A DNA stretch of 64,000 nt, from NCBI RefSeq assembly GCF_001571365.1, contig NZ_BCTQ01000008.1, forward strand, positions 1 through 64,000, in the 5' to 3' direction. The translations under genes and the position numbers were made by a program. Position 1 is the first letter of the stretch. The number at the start of each line of letters is the position of its first letter. This DNA comes from Achromobacter denitrificans NBRC 15125. GTDB lineage: Bacteria; Pseudomonadota; Gammaproteobacteria; Burkholderiales; Burkholderiaceae_B. Below, piece by piece: positions 36,526-44,071 of this stretch. The notes under the pieces are model-generated. The model was not told the DNA's origin and made no database searches. It saw only the letters and a program-made list of their open reading frames with translations.

Positions 36526-36803
36526 GCAGCGTGGGGGCCCAACAATATCGGCCTACCCCCCAGCCCCCTCGGAGAACAGCAAGCGCGCGAGGGAGGCGAA
36601 TTGCACAGCCTCCGCAAAAATAGCCGGCCCGCCGCCGGGCCGCCCCAAGGCGGGCCAGCCCCCTAGGAGAACAGCAAGCGCGCGAGGGAGGCGGATTGCA
36701 CAGCCTCCGCAAAAATAGCCGGCCCGCCGCCGGGCCGCCCCAAGGCGGGCCAGCCCCCTCGGGGGGCAGCAAGCGCGCGAAGCGCGCGCAGCGTGGGGGC
36801 CCA
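36526..36803. repeat. Dispersed repeat, copy 3, expanded by a 95-bp tandem duplication
   Basis: GCAGCGTGGGGGCCC stands at 36526-36540 and again near 36789-36802. Between them are two tandem 95-bp units (36562-36656 and 36657-36751), nearly identical, each with AGAACAGCAAGCGCGCGAGG, a GGAGGC...GCCTCC hairpin and GGCCGCCCCAAGGCGGGCC. A third partial unit (36752-36780) then runs into the common tail. It is related to the copies at 2791 and 12565. No credible gene was seen. Confidence 0.8.
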
Positions 36804-37390
36804 CTTATCCCCGTCAACTGTGGAGAAGGTTGAGGACAGCCTTGGGGCAGAACCAAAATCCCCTGCCCCGCCAAGCACTTGCAAAGGCCGGTCAAAAATT
36901 GCGCAATCATGCTTTTGGATGATTTTTGACGCACTTATCCACTAAAACCCGACCTGCGGGCGATGCCGCGCGCCAGATCCGCCGGCAATGTGGATTTGTC
37001 CCCGCGTTCTGTGGAAAAGCATGAGGACAGTATGAGGGCAGGTCGGTATTTCCCTTGCAGATCAATGACCTGCAGGGGGTGATCAAGAAAGGCCCAATCG
37101 CCGGGTTGCGACGCCCCGGTTGTCCCCGGGAAATGTGGATAAGCCTGAGGACAGTATGAGGGCAGACCGCAAAAGTCCTTATGGGCCAACGACTTGGAAG
37201 GACCGGGCAAGAAACGCGCAAGCCCGCGCCTTCACGCAGGCGCGGGCGCGGTGGCGAGGCCCGCGCCACGACCGGGCCCCGCTTGTCCCCAGCGAATGTG
37301 GACAAGCCTATGAACAGTCGCCTAACAAGCCGAAAAAGCCCTTATCCGACAGTCACTTGGAAGGCATGCTCAAGAAAGAAGCAGCGGTGC
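36804..37390. repeat. Four iterated units with DnaA-box-like paired motifs
   Basis: Units begin at 36804, 36995, 37119 and 37282. Each opens with a 7-nt arm (consensus NTTRTCC), an 11-nt spacer in every case, and a 7-nt arm GGANAAG, so each contains TGTGGANAA. Units 2 and 3 then share TGAGGACAGTATGAGGGCAG exactly and unit 1 approximately. Units 1-4 all carry a later segment like ACTTGGAAGG...CAAGAAA. Additional 9-mers TTATCCACT (36935), TGTGGATTT (36989) and TTATCCGAC (37342) occur. TGTGGATAA at 37134-37142 is a perfect DnaA box. No coding gene was recognised. Confidence 0.75.
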
Positions 37391-37394
37391 CGAC

Positions 37395-37610
37395 TCAGCT
37401 GTTCCCCTCCAGCCGCATGCCGATCTTCAAGCCGACCTGCCAGTACGCCACCTTGCCGTCCTTGATGTGGCCTCGCACCTCGGTAACCTCGAACCAATCC
37501 AGATTGCGCAGGGTTTCGGATGCGCGCTCGATGGCCTGCGAGATGGCGTCGTCGGTGGATTTGGTGGAAGAGCCCACCAGTTCGATTTGCTTGTAGATGT
37601 GATTCGACAT
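37395..37610 (-). CDS. Dodecin, flavin-binding protein
   Basis: The 71-residue protein from the ATG at 37610 (GGAG upstream) belongs to the dodecin family: IYKQIELVGSSTKSTDDAIS, ETLRNLDWFEVTEVRGHI and VAYWQVGLKIGMRLE. Dodecins form hollow dodecamers that bind and sequester flavin pairs, protecting them or buffering free flavin. A longer in-frame start (37700) lacks homology. It ends right next to the iterated repeat block. Confidence 0.93.
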   Translation of the reverse strand: MSNHIYKQIELVGSSTKSTDDAISQAIERASETLRNLDWFEVTEVRGHIKDGKVAYWQVGLKIGMRLEGNS

Positions 37611-37798
37611 AGCTCGTCTCCACGAAGGGGGGTGAGTCGTGAATCGTCGGCCTGGCGGCGATGTTCCGGCGCTTACGACCGGCAATCCATTCGAACACAC
37701 AGCATACGCTCTCGGCGCTAGAGTGGTGTTACGAGTTCCGTCGCGCCGAACTCGGCGCGCGGAGCCGCAACCCGCAACGCAAGCAAGGAGGTATCGTC

Positions 37799-38302
37799 AT
37801 GCCTGAACGAAAAACCCTGGAACGAGCGGCGCGCGACAAACGTCAAGGCAAGTCCGCATCCACGCAGGCCGGAGAATTCGTGCGCGAGGAAATCGAGCAC
37901 GTGCGCGAAGGCAAGCACGGCGTGCGGTCCACCAAGCAGGCCATCGCGATCGGCCTGTCCAAGGCCCGCCGCGCCGGCGTCAAGCTGCCGGCTTCCAAGA
38001 AGGCCAGCGCCGCCACCAAGCGCAAGGCCGCGCAGGACAGCCATGCGGCCGGCGACGGGCACGCCAAGTCCGCCACGCGCGCCCGCGCCACCACCACCGC
38101 CTTGAAACGCGAAAGCGCCAAGCCGGCATCGCGCTCGGCGTTGTCGCGCCAGGCCAGCACCGCGGCCTCCAAGCGCACGGCGGCGTCTCGTTCGGCCGCG
38201 GCCAAGAAGGCCGCCGCCACCAAGGGCGCCGCGGGCCGGTCGGCCGCCGCGAAGAAGGCGGCCCGCACCCGCGCGGCCAATCGCGCCGCCCACGCGCACT
38301 GA
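37799..38302 (+). CDS. DUF6496-like protein with histone-H1-like Lys/Ala-rich tail
   Basis: The 167-residue protein is preceded by a strong AAGGAGGT. The N-terminal ~65 residues (FVREEIEHVREGKHGVRSTKQAIAIGLSKARRAGVKLP) match the DUF6496 pattern. The rest is a low-complexity tail with Ala, Lys, Arg, Ser and Thr runs (AAAKKAAATKGAAGRSAAAK) like bacterial H1-type nucleoid proteins. DNA binding through the tail is likely by composition; the role is unproven. Confidence 0.85.
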   Translation: MPERKTLERAARDKRQGKSASTQAGEFVREEIEHVREGKHGVRSTKQAIAIGLSKARRAGVKLPASKKASAATKRKAAQDSHAAGDGHAKSATRARATTTALKRESAKPASRSALSRQASTAASKRTAASRSAAAKKAAATKGAAGRSAAAKKAARTRAANRAAHAH

Positions 38303-38323
38303 GCGAATGCGGCGAGACCCGCG

Positions 38324-39229
38324 CTACCCCGCCTCGAACTGCCTGAAGCGTTCCTGCAGGAACTCGCGCAGGCGCCGGACCGCCGGCGACAGCAACATCC
38401 GGTGCACGCACAGCAGGTACAGCGGGGACGGCTCGCTGGCGTAGTCGCCCAGGGCCTCGACGAGCCGTCCGGCGCGCAGGTCCGACAGCACGTCGTAGCG
38501 CGATTTGTAGGCCACGCCCTGGCCCGCGAGCGCCCACCGGCGCACCAGTTCGCCGTCGTCTCCGACGCGGTCGCCCTTGACCGGCACGGTCAGCGTGGAG
38601 CCGTCGGCGCGCAGGAACGTCCAGCGATCGTGCAGGGTTTCGCCCAGCACGAAGGAGAGGCAGTTGTGGCGGCGCAGGTCCGCCGGCGCCTGCGGCATGC
38701 CGTGGCGCGCGAAGTAGGCGGGCGAGGCGCAGATCACGCGGCGGTTGTGCTCGGCCAACGGCAAGGCCACCAGCCCGGAGTCCGTCGGCGTGCCGTAGCG
38801 CACGGCCAGGTCGACGGGCTGCCGGTACAGGTCGGCCAGGCGGTCGCTGATTCGCACCTGGAAGCCGACGCGGGGATGCTGTTCCTGGAACGCGTCGAGC
38901 CAGGGCAGCAATACATGCCGGCCGAGGTCCGACGGGATGGACACCGACAAGGTGCCCGAGATCTCGGTCTTGCTGCGCGCCACGGCGTTCTTGCCCGCTT
39001 CCAGCGTGGAAATGGAGGAACGGGCGTATTCGAGATAGCGCTCGCCGTCGCCCGTCAGCCTCAGGCTGCGCGTGGAGCGCACGAAGAGGCGCGCGTCCAG
39101 GGCCTGCTCCAGCCGTTTGACCGCCGCGCTGGCCGCCGCCGGCGTCAGGTCCAGCTCGCGCGCCGCGGCCGAAAAACTGCCCTGGTCCACCGCGGCCAGA
39201 AAAATCTTGAGGTCCTCGAACCGCACCAT
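38324..39229 (-). CDS. LysR-family transcriptional regulator
   Basis: The protein has 301 residues. The helix-turn-helix is at about 1-60 (MVRFEDLKIFLAAVDQGSFSAAARELDLTPAAASAAVKRLEQAL), with a CrgA/YafC-type effector domain after it. It is divergent from the SDR gene, with a TTTCAA-N7-TTGAAA palindrome immediately upstream, so it probably regulates itself and the SDR/quinone-reductase pair. Confidence 0.92.
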   Translation of the reverse strand: MVRFEDLKIFLAAVDQGSFSAAARELDLTPAAASAAVKRLEQALDARLFVRSTRSLRLTGDGERYLEYARSSISTLEAGKNAVARSKTEISGTLSVSIPSDLGRHVLLPWLDAFQEQHPRVGFQVRISDRLADLYRQPVDLAVRYGTPTDSGLVALPLAEHNRRVICASPAYFARHGMPQAPADLRRHNCLSFVLGETLHDRWTFLRADGSTLTVPVKGDRVGDDGELVRRWALAGQGVAYKSRYDVLSDLRAGRLVEALGDYASEPSPLYLLCVHRMLLSPAVRRLREFLQERFRQFEAG

Positions 39230-39240
39230 GGCGCTCTCAT

Positions 39241-39259
39241 TTTCAACGAATGATTGAAA
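39241..39259. promoter_or_regulatory. LysR-type operator, TTTCAA-N7-TTGAAA
   Basis: A perfect 6-bp-arm interrupted palindrome of T-N11-A class lies 12 bp upstream of the lysR ATG and 81 bp before the divergent SDR gene, the usual position of an autoregulatory LysR site. Confidence 0.65.
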
Positions 39260-39339
39260 CTGACTGCGATGCTAGCCGGTTTTTCCCCGCCGCGGACTGG
39301 GTAATCATGCAGTTGTTCCCGACACGCAAGGAGTCCCCA

Positions 39340-40134
39340 ATGAACATCGAACTCAACGGCAAGAAGGCCCTGGTCACCGGATCGTCCGGCGGCATCGGGC
39401 TGGCGATCGCCCAGGGATTGGCCCAGGCGGGCGCCCACGTCGTCCTGCATGGCCGCAACGCCGCCAAGCTCGCCCAGGCCGCCGAAAGCCTCGCCCGGCA
39501 GTTTCCCTCCGCCCAGATCGGAACGGTCCAGTCCGACCTCGCCACCGCCGACGGCGCGGCCTCGATCTCGGCCGCGCACCCGGACGTGGACATCCTGATC
39601 AACAACGCCGGCTACTTCGCGCCCAAGTCCTTCACCGAGATCACCGACGACGACTGGCAATACATGCTGGACGTGAACCTCATGAGCGGCGTGCGCCTGT
39701 CGCGCTACTACCTGCCGCGCATGCTCGCCGCCGGCTGGGGCCGCATCGTCTTCATCTCCAGCGAATCGGCGGTGCAGATCCCCGCCGAGATGATCCACTA
39801 CGGCGTCAGCAAGACGGCGATGCTGGGCGTGTCGCGCGGGCTGGCCGAACTGACCGCGGGCACCGGCGTGACCGTCAACGCCGTGCTGCCCGGCCCTACC
39901 CGCTCCGAAGGCGTGGCCGATTTCTTCGCCGAAATGGCCAGGGAACAAGGCGTGACGCAGGACGACATGGAGCGCGACTTCATCGCCCAGCACCGCCCCA
40001 CTTCGCTGCTGCGCCGCCTGGCCACGGTGGAAGAAGTGGCCAACATGGTCGTCTACGCCAGCTCCATCCAGGCCTCCGCCACCAATGGCGCGGCCTTGCG
40101 CGTCGACGGCGGCGTGGTCCGCTCCATCCTCTGA
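39340..40134 (+). CDS. Short-chain dehydrogenase/reductase (SDR)
   Basis: The 264-residue enzyme starts at 39340 behind AAGGAGTCC. It has the NAD(P) motif VTGSSGGIGLAIA (about 12-24), LINNAGY (about 87), catalytic Ser in FISSESA and Tyr/Lys in HYGVSKTAM. The substrate is unknown. It is followed 27 bp later by a zinc-type alcohol dehydrogenase/quinone reductase and is divergent from LysR. Confidence 0.92.
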   Translation: MNIELNGKKALVTGSSGGIGLAIAQGLAQAGAHVVLHGRNAAKLAQAAESLARQFPSAQIGTVQSDLATADGAASISAAHPDVDILINNAGYFAPKSFTEITDDDWQYMLDVNLMSGVRLSRYYLPRMLAAGWGRIVFISSESAVQIPAEMIHYGVSKTAMLGVSRGLAELTAGTGVTVNAVLPGPTRSEGVADFFAEMAREQGVTQDDMERDFIAQHRPTSLLRRLATVEEVANMVVYASSIQASATNGAALRVDGGVVRSIL

Positions 40135-40161
40135 TTCCCCATCCCTGTCCGAGCCCTATCC

Positions 40162-41175
40162 ATGAAAGCCATCGCCTACTTCAAGAACCTGCCCGCCGAC
40201 CATCCCGAAGCCCTGCAGGACATCACCGTCGCCGATCCCGTGCCGGGCGACCGCGACCTGCTGGTGGAAGTCCGCGCCATCTCGGTCAATCCGGTGGACG
40301 TGAAGATCCGCGGCAATCGCAAGCCGAAGGACGGCCAGCCCGAGATCATCGGCTGGGACGCCGCCGGCGTGGTGCGCGCCGTGGGCGCCAAGACCAGCCT
40401 GTTCAAGCCCGGCGACCGGGTCTGGTACGCGGGCGCCCTGACCCGCCCCGGCGCCAACAGCGAACTGCACGTCGTGGACGAGCGCATCGTGGGCGCAATG
40501 CCCGCCAGCCTGGACTATGCCCAGGCCGCGGCGCTGCCCCTGACCACCATCACCGCCTGGGAACTGCTCTTCGACCGCCTGCGCGTGCTGGACAACCACG
40601 CCCCCAGCCAGCGCAGCCTGCTGGTCATCGGCGCGGCCGGCGGCGTGGGTTCCATCCTGGTTCAACTGGCCCGCCAGTTGACGGGCCTGACCGTGATCGG
40701 CACCGCGTCACGGCCGGAAACCCAGGCCTGGGTGCGCGAACTGGGCGCGCATCACGTGATCGACCACACCCGGCCGCTGACGGAAGAACTCAAGCGCATC
40801 GGCTTCGAGCACGTCAGCGACATCGCCGCGCTGACCCACACCGACACGCACTTCCCGCAGATCGCCGAGGCCATCGCGCCGCAGGGCAGGGTCGCGCTGA
40901 TCGACGATCCCGCCGCGCTCGACGTGCGCCTGCTCAAGTCCAAGTCGGCCTCGCTGCATTGGGAGTTCATGTTCGCGCGGCCCCTGCACGATACGCCCGA
41001 CCTGATCGCCCAGCACGAACTGCTGAACCAGGCTGCCCGGCTGATCGACAACGGCACGCTGCGCACCACGCTGGGCGAGCACTACGGCAAGATCAACGCC
41101 GAGAACCTGCGCCGCGCCCATGCCTTCATCGAAAGCGGCAAGGCCCGGGGCAAGGTGGTGCTGGAAGGCTTCTAG
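40162..41175 (+). CDS. Zinc-type alcohol dehydrogenase-like/quinone oxidoreductase (MDR family)
   Basis: The protein has 337 residues: a GroES-like N-terminal domain (SVNPVDVKIRG, DAAGVVRAVGA, FKPGDRVWYAG), a Rossmann domain with LLVIGAAGGVGSILVQLARQ (about 153-172), and a C-terminal catalytic lobe. Structural zinc cysteines are absent, as in quinone-reductase-type members. It is co-transcribed with the SDR. A long GC stem (41194-41217) follows the stop but lacks a T-run. Confidence 0.91.
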   Translation: MKAIAYFKNLPADHPEALQDITVADPVPGDRDLLVEVRAISVNPVDVKIRGNRKPKDGQPEIIGWDAAGVVRAVGAKTSLFKPGDRVWYAGALTRPGANSELHVVDERIVGAMPASLDYAQAAALPLTTITAWELLFDRLRVLDNHAPSQRSLLVIGAAGGVGSILVQLARQLTGLTVIGTASRPETQAWVRELGAHHVIDHTRPLTEELKRIGFEHVSDIAALTHTDTHFPQIAEAIAPQGRVALIDDPAALDVRLLKSKSASLHWEFMFARPLHDTPDLIAQHELLNQAARLIDNGTLRTTLGEHYGKINAENLRRAHAFIESGKARGKVVLEGF

Positions 41176-41306
41176 CCTCCGTGTGGAGGCCGCGCCCCGC
41201 CCGCCCGCGGGCGGGGCATCTCGCAATTAGGGCAAGAAAGCAGTAAAAACTCGTCTGCGCGCAACGCCATAGGGAGTTTCCTCTGCTTGATCACCTGCTC
41301 GATCAG

Positions 41307-41564
41307 ATGCTTGAGCCCATCTTGTGGGCGATGGTGGCCTTCACCCTGATAATGCTCAGGCTCGCCCCCCTGCAAGGCTGGAAAGCGGCCGTCGTGGCGG
41401 GCATCACCGCCGGACTCGTCTTCGATACCGTCCAGTTCCGGGTCGGGCCTCCCCGCATGTGGGACGCCCTGGTGCTGGGGTCCGTGCTGGCCGCCGTGCT
41501 CGCGGCCGCCATGCTGGAATTGCTGTTCCACCTGCTGCGCCGTTCGCGCGCCGAGCGCGCCTGA
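41307..41564 (+). CDS. Small predicted membrane protein
   Basis: The 85-residue protein has three hydrophobic segments (LEPILWAMVAFTLIMLRL, AAVVAGITAGLVFDTVQF, ALVLGSVLAAVLAAAMLELLFHLL) and a basic C-terminus (RRSRAERA). I do not recognise a family. The ribosome site is weak and the start may lie slightly upstream at a non-ATG codon. Composition and gene spacing favour a real gene. Confidence 0.6.
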   Translation: MLEPILWAMVAFTLIMLRLAPLQGWKAAVVAGITAGLVFDTVQFRVGPPRMWDALVLGSVLAAVLAAAMLELLFHLLRRSRAERA

Positions 41565-41592
41565 GCGCGGGCCGCGCCGGCCCGCGTCGCGC

Positions 41593-41949
41593 CTAGCCGC
41601 GCCCTTCCCGCCTGGCGCGGGCATGGGGATCGGCGATCTCGGATTCCAGTTCGGCGATCAGCCATTCGAACCAGCCGTTCTCGCTGCGCGCATAGACCGC
41701 GGCGGCCGGCGTCTTGCCTTCGCGCCAGCCCGGCTGGTGCGCGTCCATCCAGGATGACAGGCTCTTGTGCGGCGCCAGCAGGCCGGACAGCCAGGACCAG
41801 ACGTAGTCGGGCACGTTGCGGCGAAAGCCTTTCGCGCAGGCATAGATCGTGGGCTCAAGCGGCAGGTTGCCGGCGCGCGCCAGCCTTGCCTGCACCCGGC
41901 GCAGCGTCTCGGCCGCGGCCTGCAATTGTTCGGTGCTGAGCTTTTTCAC
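41593..41949 (-). CDS. Hypothetical protein
   Basis: The 118-residue soluble protein has no recognised domain. A GTG at 41949 preceded by GGGAGTC fits better than the upstream ATG (42018). The sequence is helix-rich with tryptophan-containing segments (VPDYVWSWLSGLLAPHKSLSSWMDAHQPGW, NGWFEWLIAELESEIAD). It stands alone between convergent and co-directional metabolic genes. Confidence 0.65.
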   Translation of the reverse strand: MKKLSTEQLQAAAETLRRVQARLARAGNLPLEPTIYACAKGFRRNVPDYVWSWLSGLLAPHKSLSSWMDAHQPGWREGKTPAAAVYARSENGWFEWLIAELESEIADPHARARREGRG

Positions 41950-42036
41950 GTATCGACTCCCTAGACTTGGATTGCCCGGATTATCGCCGCAGGCGAGCGC
42001 GCTTTCCAAGCGCGGCATGCGCCCTCGCGCCGCGGC

Positions 42037-42945
42037 TCAGGCGCGGGCCGCGCGCGGCGCGGTCAGGCCCAGCAAGGCGGTCGCGCTGAAACGCGCGCCG
42101 GGTTCGAGCACCCGCATGCCGGTGCGCGTATCGCCCGCGGCCGCCAGATTGAACGCGTCCGCCACGTTGGTCACCGGCTCGACGCAGAGAAAATCGGAGC
42201 CCGGGGCGGTGTACACCACCAGGTGCGCGAAGGCCGGATCGGCATGCAGCGCCAGTTCGTGCCCGTCGGGCCAGTGCAGGGTGGCGCGCCCTTCCCACTG
42301 CGACAGATAGGTATCGCAGCCTTCGGCCGAGCGCCGCAGTTCGCGCACGTGGCCGACCTGGCTGCCCGTGGGCAAGCCGTCCGCGTCCGCCGGCCACAGG
42401 CGCCGCGCATGCAGCGTGACCCGCTGCGCCGTGAAATAAGGATGCAGCCCCAAGCCGAATGGCATCGGCGTGTCGCCCAGGTTGACGATGGCCAGCGCCA
42501 CGCTCAGGCCGCGCGCATCCAGCCGGTAGCGCTGCACGCATTCGAACGGCCAGGGCCAGCCCAGCATGCCCGCCGGCTGATCCAGCACCAGGTCGACGCA
42601 GTCCTCGGCCTGGTCGCGCACCCGCCAGGCCTGGTACAGGCTCGCGCCATGGATCGCGTGGGGACGCCCGGACAGGGACGGCAGGACATGCCTGGCGCCG
42701 TTGAAGGTGAACACGCCGTCCCGGATGCGGTTGGCATAGGGCGCCAGCGGGTAGGAACCCGCGCGCGGCCATTTCGCCGCCGGCCAGTGCGTGTCGGTCA
42801 AGGGCACGATCCAATCGTGCCCGCCCGTGGAGAGGCGCGTCAGCCGGCCCCCGCCCGCTGGCGCGAACTCGGCCTGGTGCGCCCCGCTGACAATGGTGAC
42901 GCGCGCGCTGGCGTCCAGCGTCTCGGGAACGGGAATATCCTGCAT
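42037..42945 (-). CDS. Aldose 1-epimerase (mutarotase) family protein
   Basis: The 302-residue protein of the galactose-mutarotase fold has substrate Arg in LAPYANRIRDGVFTFNG, catalytic His candidates in RPHAIHGASL and FGLGLHPYF, and Glu in CVEPVTNVADAFN. It interconverts alpha and beta anomers of sugars; the physiological sugar is not shown by neighbours. Confidence 0.9.
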   Translation of the reverse strand: MQDIPVPETLDASARVTIVSGAHQAEFAPAGGGRLTRLSTGGHDWIVPLTDTHWPAAKWPRAGSYPLAPYANRIRDGVFTFNGARHVLPSLSGRPHAIHGASLYQAWRVRDQAEDCVDLVLDQPAGMLGWPWPFECVQRYRLDARGLSVALAIVNLGDTPMPFGLGLHPYFTAQRVTLHARRLWPADADGLPTGSQVGHVRELRRSAEGCDTYLSQWEGRATLHWPDGHELALHADPAFAHLVVYTAPGSDFLCVEPVTNVADAFNLAAAGDTRTGMRVLEPGARFSATALLGLTAPRAARA

Positions 42946-43041
42946 GTCTGTACGGCTCCGGCGGCAAAGACTGGGCCGCGCGCTGCGATTGTGACGCCGG
43001 CGCCCCGCCGCCGCAAGCGCCGCGGCGGCGGCCGCCGCGCC

Positions 43042-43932
43042 CTATCTATTCGCGGAACGGACTCCGCAAAGCGCCAGCAGATGGCCCAGCGCCGGATTCT
43101 GGTTGGTGTCCAGCCACGCGATGCCGTGCTGCAGCTTGGGCGCGTCCGCGGGCAAGGGGCGAAACACCAGGCCTTCCATATTGAACGACTCGATATCGCG
43201 CGGAATGATGGCCACGCCGGTTCCGGCCGCGACCAGGCACAGCAGCGTCTGCGACGCCTCGGTCTCGCGCACCACGCGCGGCATGAACCCCGCGCCCAGG
43301 CAGATCGCGTTCATGGCGTCGCGCAGATGGAAGCCCTTGCCCGAGGGATAGGCGATGAAGGGCTCGTGCGCGAGGTCGGCGATAGCCAGATCGGCCTTGG
43401 CCGCCAGCGGATGCGTGTCGGCCAGCGCGATCGAAAACTCGCTGAGCATGAACTCGTGCGACGCGATGTTGCGGCCTTCCAGCGGCAGAAAGCACAGCGC
43501 CGCGTCCAGTGTGCCGTCCAGCAGCTTCAGCCGCAGCTCGCCGGTGGGCAGCGGCCCCTGGATATCGAGCGCGATATTGCCGTGGAGCCGGCGGCAGTCG
43601 CGCACCAGCCCCGGCAGGCGCACGTGGCTGGCGCGCCCGGTGTAGCCCAGGCGCAGGCTGCCGGTCTCGCCGCGCCCGGCCTTGCGGCAGGCCTCCACGG
43701 CGCCGTCGAGTTGCCGGAACATGGGCTGGATGCCGTCCAGGAACACGCGGCCGGCGACGGTGAGCGTGACCTTGCGCGTGCTGCGCTCGAACAGCTTTAC
43801 GCCCAGTTCCTCTTCCAGTTCGCGGATGCGCTGGCTGAGCGGCGGCTGGGCGATGTGCAGCCGCAGGGCCGCGCGAGTGAAGCTCAGCTCGGTGGCGACA
43901 ACCATGAAACTCTGGAGGTGGCGCAATTCCAT
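43042..43932 (-). CDS. LysR-family transcriptional regulator
   Basis: The protein has 296 residues from MELRHLQSFMVVATELSFTRAALRLHIAQPPLSQRIRELEEELGVKLF, a canonical LysR helix-turn-helix close to BenM/CatR types. It is divergent from the SDR/fumarylacetoacetase/Bug operon, and the 139-bp gap contains two palindromes, so it is probably the activator of that operon. Confidence 0.92.
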   Translation of the reverse strand: MELRHLQSFMVVATELSFTRAALRLHIAQPPLSQRIRELEEELGVKLFERSTRKVTLTVAGRVFLDGIQPMFRQLDGAVEACRKAGRGETGSLRLGYTGRASHVRLPGLVRDCRRLHGNIALDIQGPLPTGELRLKLLDGTLDAALCFLPLEGRNIASHEFMLSEFSIALADTHPLAAKADLAIADLAHEPFIAYPSGKGFHLRDAMNAICLGAGFMPRVVRETEASQTLLCLVAAGTGVAIIPRDIESFNMEGLVFRPLPADAPKLQHGIAWLDTNQNPALGHLLALCGVRSANR

Positions 43933-43966
43933 CGGACGGATTCCCTACAGGCCGACACGCAAATTA

Positions 43967-44009
43967 ATACTCAGTGTATATAAATAATACGTCCATAATA
44001 AATTGGACG
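43967..44009. promoter_or_regulatory. Divergent promoter region with LysR-type palindromes
   Basis: ATAC-N5-GTAT (43967-43979), the standard LysR recognition shape, lies 35 bp upstream of the lysR ATG. CGTCCA-N8-TGGACG (43990-44009) lies nearer the SDR gene. The stretch is much more AT-rich than its surroundings, consistent with overlapping promoters. Confidence 0.6.
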
Positions 44010-44071
44010 ACTCAATCCACCCGTTTTAACCTGCCATGCATCGAACAACGACATGATGTAGAGGCACGACG

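Noticed and set aside
36562-36780. CRISPR array
   Set aside because: The units are 95 bp, directly adjacent and without spacers. No cas genes are present.
36490-36900. Minus-strand frames reading repeated Gly/Ala/Arg-rich peptides
   Set aside because: They translate the 95-bp duplication. Similar peptides appear in several frames and start signals are absent.
36907-37305. Short minus-strand frames within the iterated repeat block
   Set aside because: They follow the repeats and have no ribosome site. Their similarity to each other reflects DNA repetition, not a protein family.
36804-37390. Chromosomal oriC
   Set aside because: There is only one perfect DnaA box, no dnaA/dnaN/rpmH/gidA-type neighbours and no clear AT-rich unwinding region. 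It is kept as an unknown DnaA-box-like array instead.
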